A program made the translations under genes and the position numbers. Source: Cantharellus purpuraceus (lineage: Eukaryota; Basidiomycota; Agaricomycetes; Cantharellales; Hydnaceae). From it: a stretch of DNA of 64,000 nt. Positions 60,778-64,000 of the stretch are shown in pieces. A model generated the notes under the pieces. The model did not search any database and was not told the DNA's origin. It saw only the letters and a program-made list of their open reading frames with translations. The DNA is taken from the NCBI GenBank assembly GCA_025174535.1, contig JALBUN010000023.1, positions 2,728,001 to 2,792,000 on the forward strand, given 5' to 3'. The number at the start of each line of letters is the position of its first letter. The stretch's first letter is position 1.

Positions 60778-61780
60778 TGTTAAGGGCTGGAAAACTTGGG
60801 GTTCAAAGGAGATAACTGGAGCTTGGCTGCTAGTGAAGAAGAGGAAGGGACTTTACTGTTTCAGTTCAACCAGAGACAGAATGAGACAATAACTATTGAG
60901 TTGGATTGAGTGGACTTGGCTTCAACTTGTGTGTTGCGCCCCCTTGGATCATTGGTCCAATATTTTGGAGTTTGGAGTATGGAGTTGGATCAAGGATCCA
61001 GAGTTCAACTTGTCAAGAAGGTACTTGTCAAGAAGGTACTTGTCAAGAAGCTAGCAACCAAGAAGTTGATGGGGCAAATCTTAGTTGATATACAAACTAC
61101 TGTAATAGACAGAGAGTAGTTCATATAAGTATGTGGAGAATTGAATGATGAAACTAAAACGATAAGACAATAAGATGGATATGGAGTACAATATGGAAAG
61201 GAGTTCAGAGTTTGAACCCAAGTCCAAACTGAACTAAGCAATATAAAAGAAGAAGATTTGTTGTAACCCATAAGAAGAAACTACTTATAAGGAGAACAAT
61301 AATGGAGTTTGGGGTTGATGGAGGTGGAGTTGATGGAGGTGGAGTTGATGGAGGTGGAGTTGATGGAGGTGGAGTTGATGGAGGTGGAGTTGATGGAGGT
61401 GGAGTTGATGGAGGTGGAGTTGATGGAGGTGGAGTTGATGGAGGTGGAGTTGATGGAGGTGGAGTTGATGGAGGTGGAGTTGATGGAGGTGGAGTTGATG
61501 GAGGTGGAGTTGATGGAGGTGGAGTTGATGGAGGTGGAGTTGATGGAGGTGGAGTTGATGGAGGTGGAGTTGATGGAGGTGGAGTTGATGGAGGTGGAGT
61601 TGATGGAGGTGGAGTTGATGGAGGTGGAGTTGATGGAGGTGGAGTTGATGGAGGTGGAGTTGATGGAGGTGGAGTTGATGGAGGTGGAGTTGATGGAGGT
61701 GGAGATGACGAAGAATGGAGATGAAGGAGATGGAGATGAAAGAGATCTGGAGATCAGACTTGGTGTTACAGGATATAACA
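60778..61780 (+). mobile_element. LTR copy 2 (plus), 26-unit VNTR
   Basis: It begins TGTTAAGGGCTGG at 60778 and ends GGATATAACA at 61780, 1,003 bp. It is followed by CCTCA, the same five bases that precede LTR copy 1 in the opposite orientation. Two stretches of more than 180 bp translate identically in both copies, so divergence is very low. Confidence 0.88.
61311..61704 (+). repeat. 15-bp VNTR, 26 copies
   Basis: Unit GGAGTTGATGGAGGT, 26 nearly perfect copies (10 in LTR copy 1). The array accounts for 240 of the 265 bp length difference between the two LTRs. Confidence 0.95.
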
Positions 61781-61881
61781 CCTCATGGATCTCCACATCT
61801 GAACTCAATCATGCATCAGAATCCATCTCCAATTTTCACTCTGCTTACCCAGACAAACCTGGTCCTCTTACAAATCTTTAA
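61781..61881 (+). pseudogene. Chromodomain C-terminal half and pol stop
   Basis: After CCTCA the plus strand reads WISTSELNHASESISNF, then HSAYPDKPGPLTNL and TAA at 61879-61881. This is the end of a chromovirus chromodomain (W-x-x-x-x-EL, then FH-YPDKPGP). It has no upstream half on this strand. The matching front half ends at 55657 on the other strand. Confidence 0.8.
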
Positions 61882-62079
61882 GTTCTATCACTGAATCCAA
61901 TTCTATTATTCCACATCAATGTTTATTACAATTCACAAAGGAAATTACAAGTCTACCTGACCTCTGAAAAACCTCACTCCAACCTGCTTTTTCTCCTTCA
62001 AATTACAAGTTAAACTTCTGCTATTCTCAAATCCATTCTGAAATATTACAATCAAAATCATCCTTCATTTCTTGTTAAG
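61882..62079 (-). other. 3' UTR-like end of copy C
   Basis: Minus-strand sequence following copy C's stop resembles that after copy B (GTAATATTTCAGAATGGA, then GTAGACTTGTAATTTC, then an AATAAA-type signal). It is convergent with the chromodomain tail. Confidence 0.6.
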
Positions 62080-63770
62080 TTATACATTGTGCTTCCTTTT
62101 TCCTTTCCCCTTGTCTACCTCAGCCTCTGTCTCCAATGCTGTCTCCAACTCATCATCACTCTCCACATCCAATACCCAATCCTTTTCATCCCCCATGTCC
62201 AAATCCTCATCCAGGGGGGCCATGAACTTCTGCAGTTGACACAACTCAGCAGTCCATTGACCCTCCAGAACCTCCTTCCATTTCAACATCTTGACCAAAT
62301 CAACTAACAACCCCTCCATTCACCAGAGGTGCTCTGACTGCAGGTTAACCAGCTGGATAAGCTGGCCCACAGTACTGTTGGGTGCAGAGACATGCCCTGT
62401 ACCTGCACTGGTTGTCACTCCCTCTGATCTGACACCACTACCTCCAGCTGCCACAGCACCCATCTTCATCCACTGCCTTTTGGTTGGATGACCTTCCAAT
62501 TCTTTCTCCACCCCTCCTTGTATCACTGGTTGGGGCTTGATGCTCTGACTTCAGGGATTGAACTTGCCATTGATCCTACACCCTCCCTTCCGACCCCAAC
62601 AACGATTGCAGGACCAAAGTCGGTGAGTTGGACCAGTGGGCCATATACACTCCACACCCACATCACGACACAAGTTGCATATTATGCCAGGTTCACCCAA
62701 TGGCTCCATTGGAACCAGAGCCTTGGCTGGTCCACTCCTTTTTGATGCAGCCTCCAAGTGCTCCCTCTCCTCCCCCTTGTCCTGCTGCTCTGCTGCAGCC
62801 TTCTCCATCTCACGCTTGTGAAGCTGGATCACTGACCTAGCAACACACAGCTCCTTCTTATAAGTCACTAATATGTGGCCCTCTGCCTTGCACCATATGT
62901 CCCTCCAATCCACCTCCCACTTCTCTGTATCAGCGCTCAGGTATGCCTTCAACAAGAAAACCGTGACCTCAAGATTCTTCTTGGTGGTAGCAGCATATAG
63001 CTCTGCCTGTTTGCAAGCTTCAACTGTGGCTACCCAGGCCATCTCCTCATAATGATTTGAGGTTGGGTCAGGCTCCATATCCATCCCAACATCCACACCC
63101 ACCTCAGGCTCCACGTTTGTGTCAACCTCCACATCTGCATCAGGATCCACCTCCACTTCTGCCTTCTCTGCCTCCACTGCATCATCCGCTTCAGCCACAC
63201 CTGCTGCAAACAATGGCTGTGGTTGCAAACACACCAGCAAGTCTACTGGTGGGGCAGGTGTTGGACAGGTCGACTCCATCTGTGTGACTGAGATAATGGT
63301 GACCTTGGAGGTCCACACTTGTATTGGCACTCTTGGACTCCCTGGTTGACTAGTCACCCCTGCCCTGGTCACCTCCTCCTCTACCTTCATGGCAGCCTCT
63401 AGCTCATGCACCTGTTCCTCCACTTCCTTCAGCCTCGTGGCCTCCATCATGGCCACAAGCTCCTTGACCTTGCATGCTCACTCTGCCTTTGCCTCTTCCT
63501 CCTTATGTTTCCGTCCCACCTCCTTCTCCTCCTTCCATCTCCATCACTCTTCCTCCTCCCTCCATCTCCACTCCTCCATCTCCGCTCCTCCTCCTCCCTC
63601 CATCTCCGCGCCTCCTCCTCCCTCCATCTCTGCTCCTCCTCCTCCTTCTGTTTCCATTCTGCCTCCTCCTCCTTCCATTTCCGTTCCACCTCCTCCTCCT
63701 CCTTCCATCTCCATTCCTCTTCCTCTTCCTTCTGTCAGGCCAGGAGCAACTGCTCGAGCTCAGCCACACT
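62080..63770 (-). pseudogene. Coiled-coil/Cys-cluster ORF family, copy C
   Basis: On the minus strand it starts MSVAELEQLLLA followed by TGA, at the same codon as in copy B. The EEE/KRR-rich repeat region follows, then a second TGA where copy B has CGA (before ACRVKELV). A long open part follows: MMEATRLKEVEEQVHELEAA, VPIQVWTSKVTIISVTQMES, YEEMAWVATVEACKQAELYA, VICNLCRDVGVECIWPTGPT, HRLWSCNRCWGRKGGCRING. A TGA after GKFNP and another after QSEHLW interrupt the C-terminal part, which ends KGKGKRKHNV at 62080. Confidence 0.65.
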
Positions 63771-64000
63771 CATATTTGCAAAAGGAGTCAACATTGTTGA
63801 GGATAAGACCTCAACATGCCCCTCCTTTTATATGTCTCCAGACCCCCAGTATAACTCCAACTGTGCCCAGATCCCTGTCTGATCCCCTCAGATCCCCACA
63901 TACATGAAATCTGTACTCCATTTGGAAACCATCACATCTCCATTTAGTCTGTCCGATTGTCACCATTGACCCCACTCATCCACCTCTGGTTCTGATTGAT
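63771..64000 (-). mobile_element. LTR/promoter-like block of copy C (runs off the window)
   Basis: It is homologous, inverted, to 37,400-37,650 and 39,150-39,396, and includes a TATAAAAGG on the minus strand (plus 63824-63832). It is cut by the window end, so the 5' terminus cannot be seen. Confidence 0.6.

Noticed and set aside
37732..61704. Regular direct repeats as possible CRISPR arrays
   Set aside because: The units are contiguous without spacers, and the genome is eukaryotic; these are minisatellites.
54919..61780. Interpretation of the two inverted LTRs as the ends of one intact element
   Set aside because: LTRs of one element must be in direct orientation; these are inverted, and the flanking halves of a single chromodomain lie outside them on opposite strands.
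61309..61881. 190-codon frame of MEVEL repeats ending in the chromodomain tail
   Set aside because: The first part is the LTR VNTR read in one frame; its join to the chromodomain is a by-product of the insertion or inversion, not a gene.

Overview
Organism. The window is nuclear DNA of a filamentous basidiomycete, most likely a mushroom-forming Agaricomycete. Genes are compact and intron-dense, with GT-AG introns mostly of 47-75 nt and several micro-exons. The proteins have fungal or basidiomycete character (CAP/Srv2, fungal-type histone H3, an Ldb19-like arrestin, a DUF6593-like protein, Ty3/gypsy chromoviruses). Exon limits were placed by hand from splice consensus, reading frame and family knowledge. 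Every multi-exon model sums to a whole number of codons. || Layout 1, gene-rich part (1 to about 36.1 kb). Recognised genes in order: an arrestin-domain protein (minus) divergent from an SLC35F6-type transporter (plus); a small Pro/Ser-rich protein; N-terminal glutamine amidohydrolase NTAQ1; a BTB/POZ protein; a DUF6593-like protein; a 1,659-aa low-complexity Ser/Pro-rich protein (minus); a ubiquitin-conjugating E2 (minus); an orphan 287-aa protein; a SERCA-type Ca2+-ATPase; CAP/Srv2 (minus) divergent from histone H3; SHQ1, tail-to-tail with mitochondrial ribosomal protein uS2m. These are unlinked housekeeping functions: N-degron and ubiquitin proteolysis, ER calcium, actin, chromatin, snoRNP assembly and mitoribosome. 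No gene cluster or defence system was found. || Layout 2, transposon graveyard (about 36.1 to 64 kb). This part is almost wholly broken Ty3/gypsy chromovirus DNA: integrase, RT, RNase H, protease, gag and chromodomain pieces in both orientations. It also holds solo LTRs with recognisable target-site duplications, VNTR-bearing LTRs, and at least four copies of an unclassified coiled-coil/Cys-cluster ORF family. || Main discoveries. (i) A gag remnant at 41.2-45.56 kb consists almost entirely of back-to-back short inverted repeats, dozens of hairpins, many with perfect 7-11 bp arms; I know of no described equivalent. (ii) Two nearly identical LTRs in opposite orientation (54,919-55,656 and 60,778-61,780) flank a pol whose chromodomain is split between the far sides of the two LTRs, with CCTCA next to each half. 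This is the signature of an LTR-mediated 5-kb inversion. (iii) Three further solo LTRs are nested in this sequence with exact duplications (GTATT, TGTTA, GTGG). (iv) Very small exons: 6 nt next to a GC-AG intron in the transporter, and 7 nt inside the conserved hinge motif of the Ca2+-ATPase.
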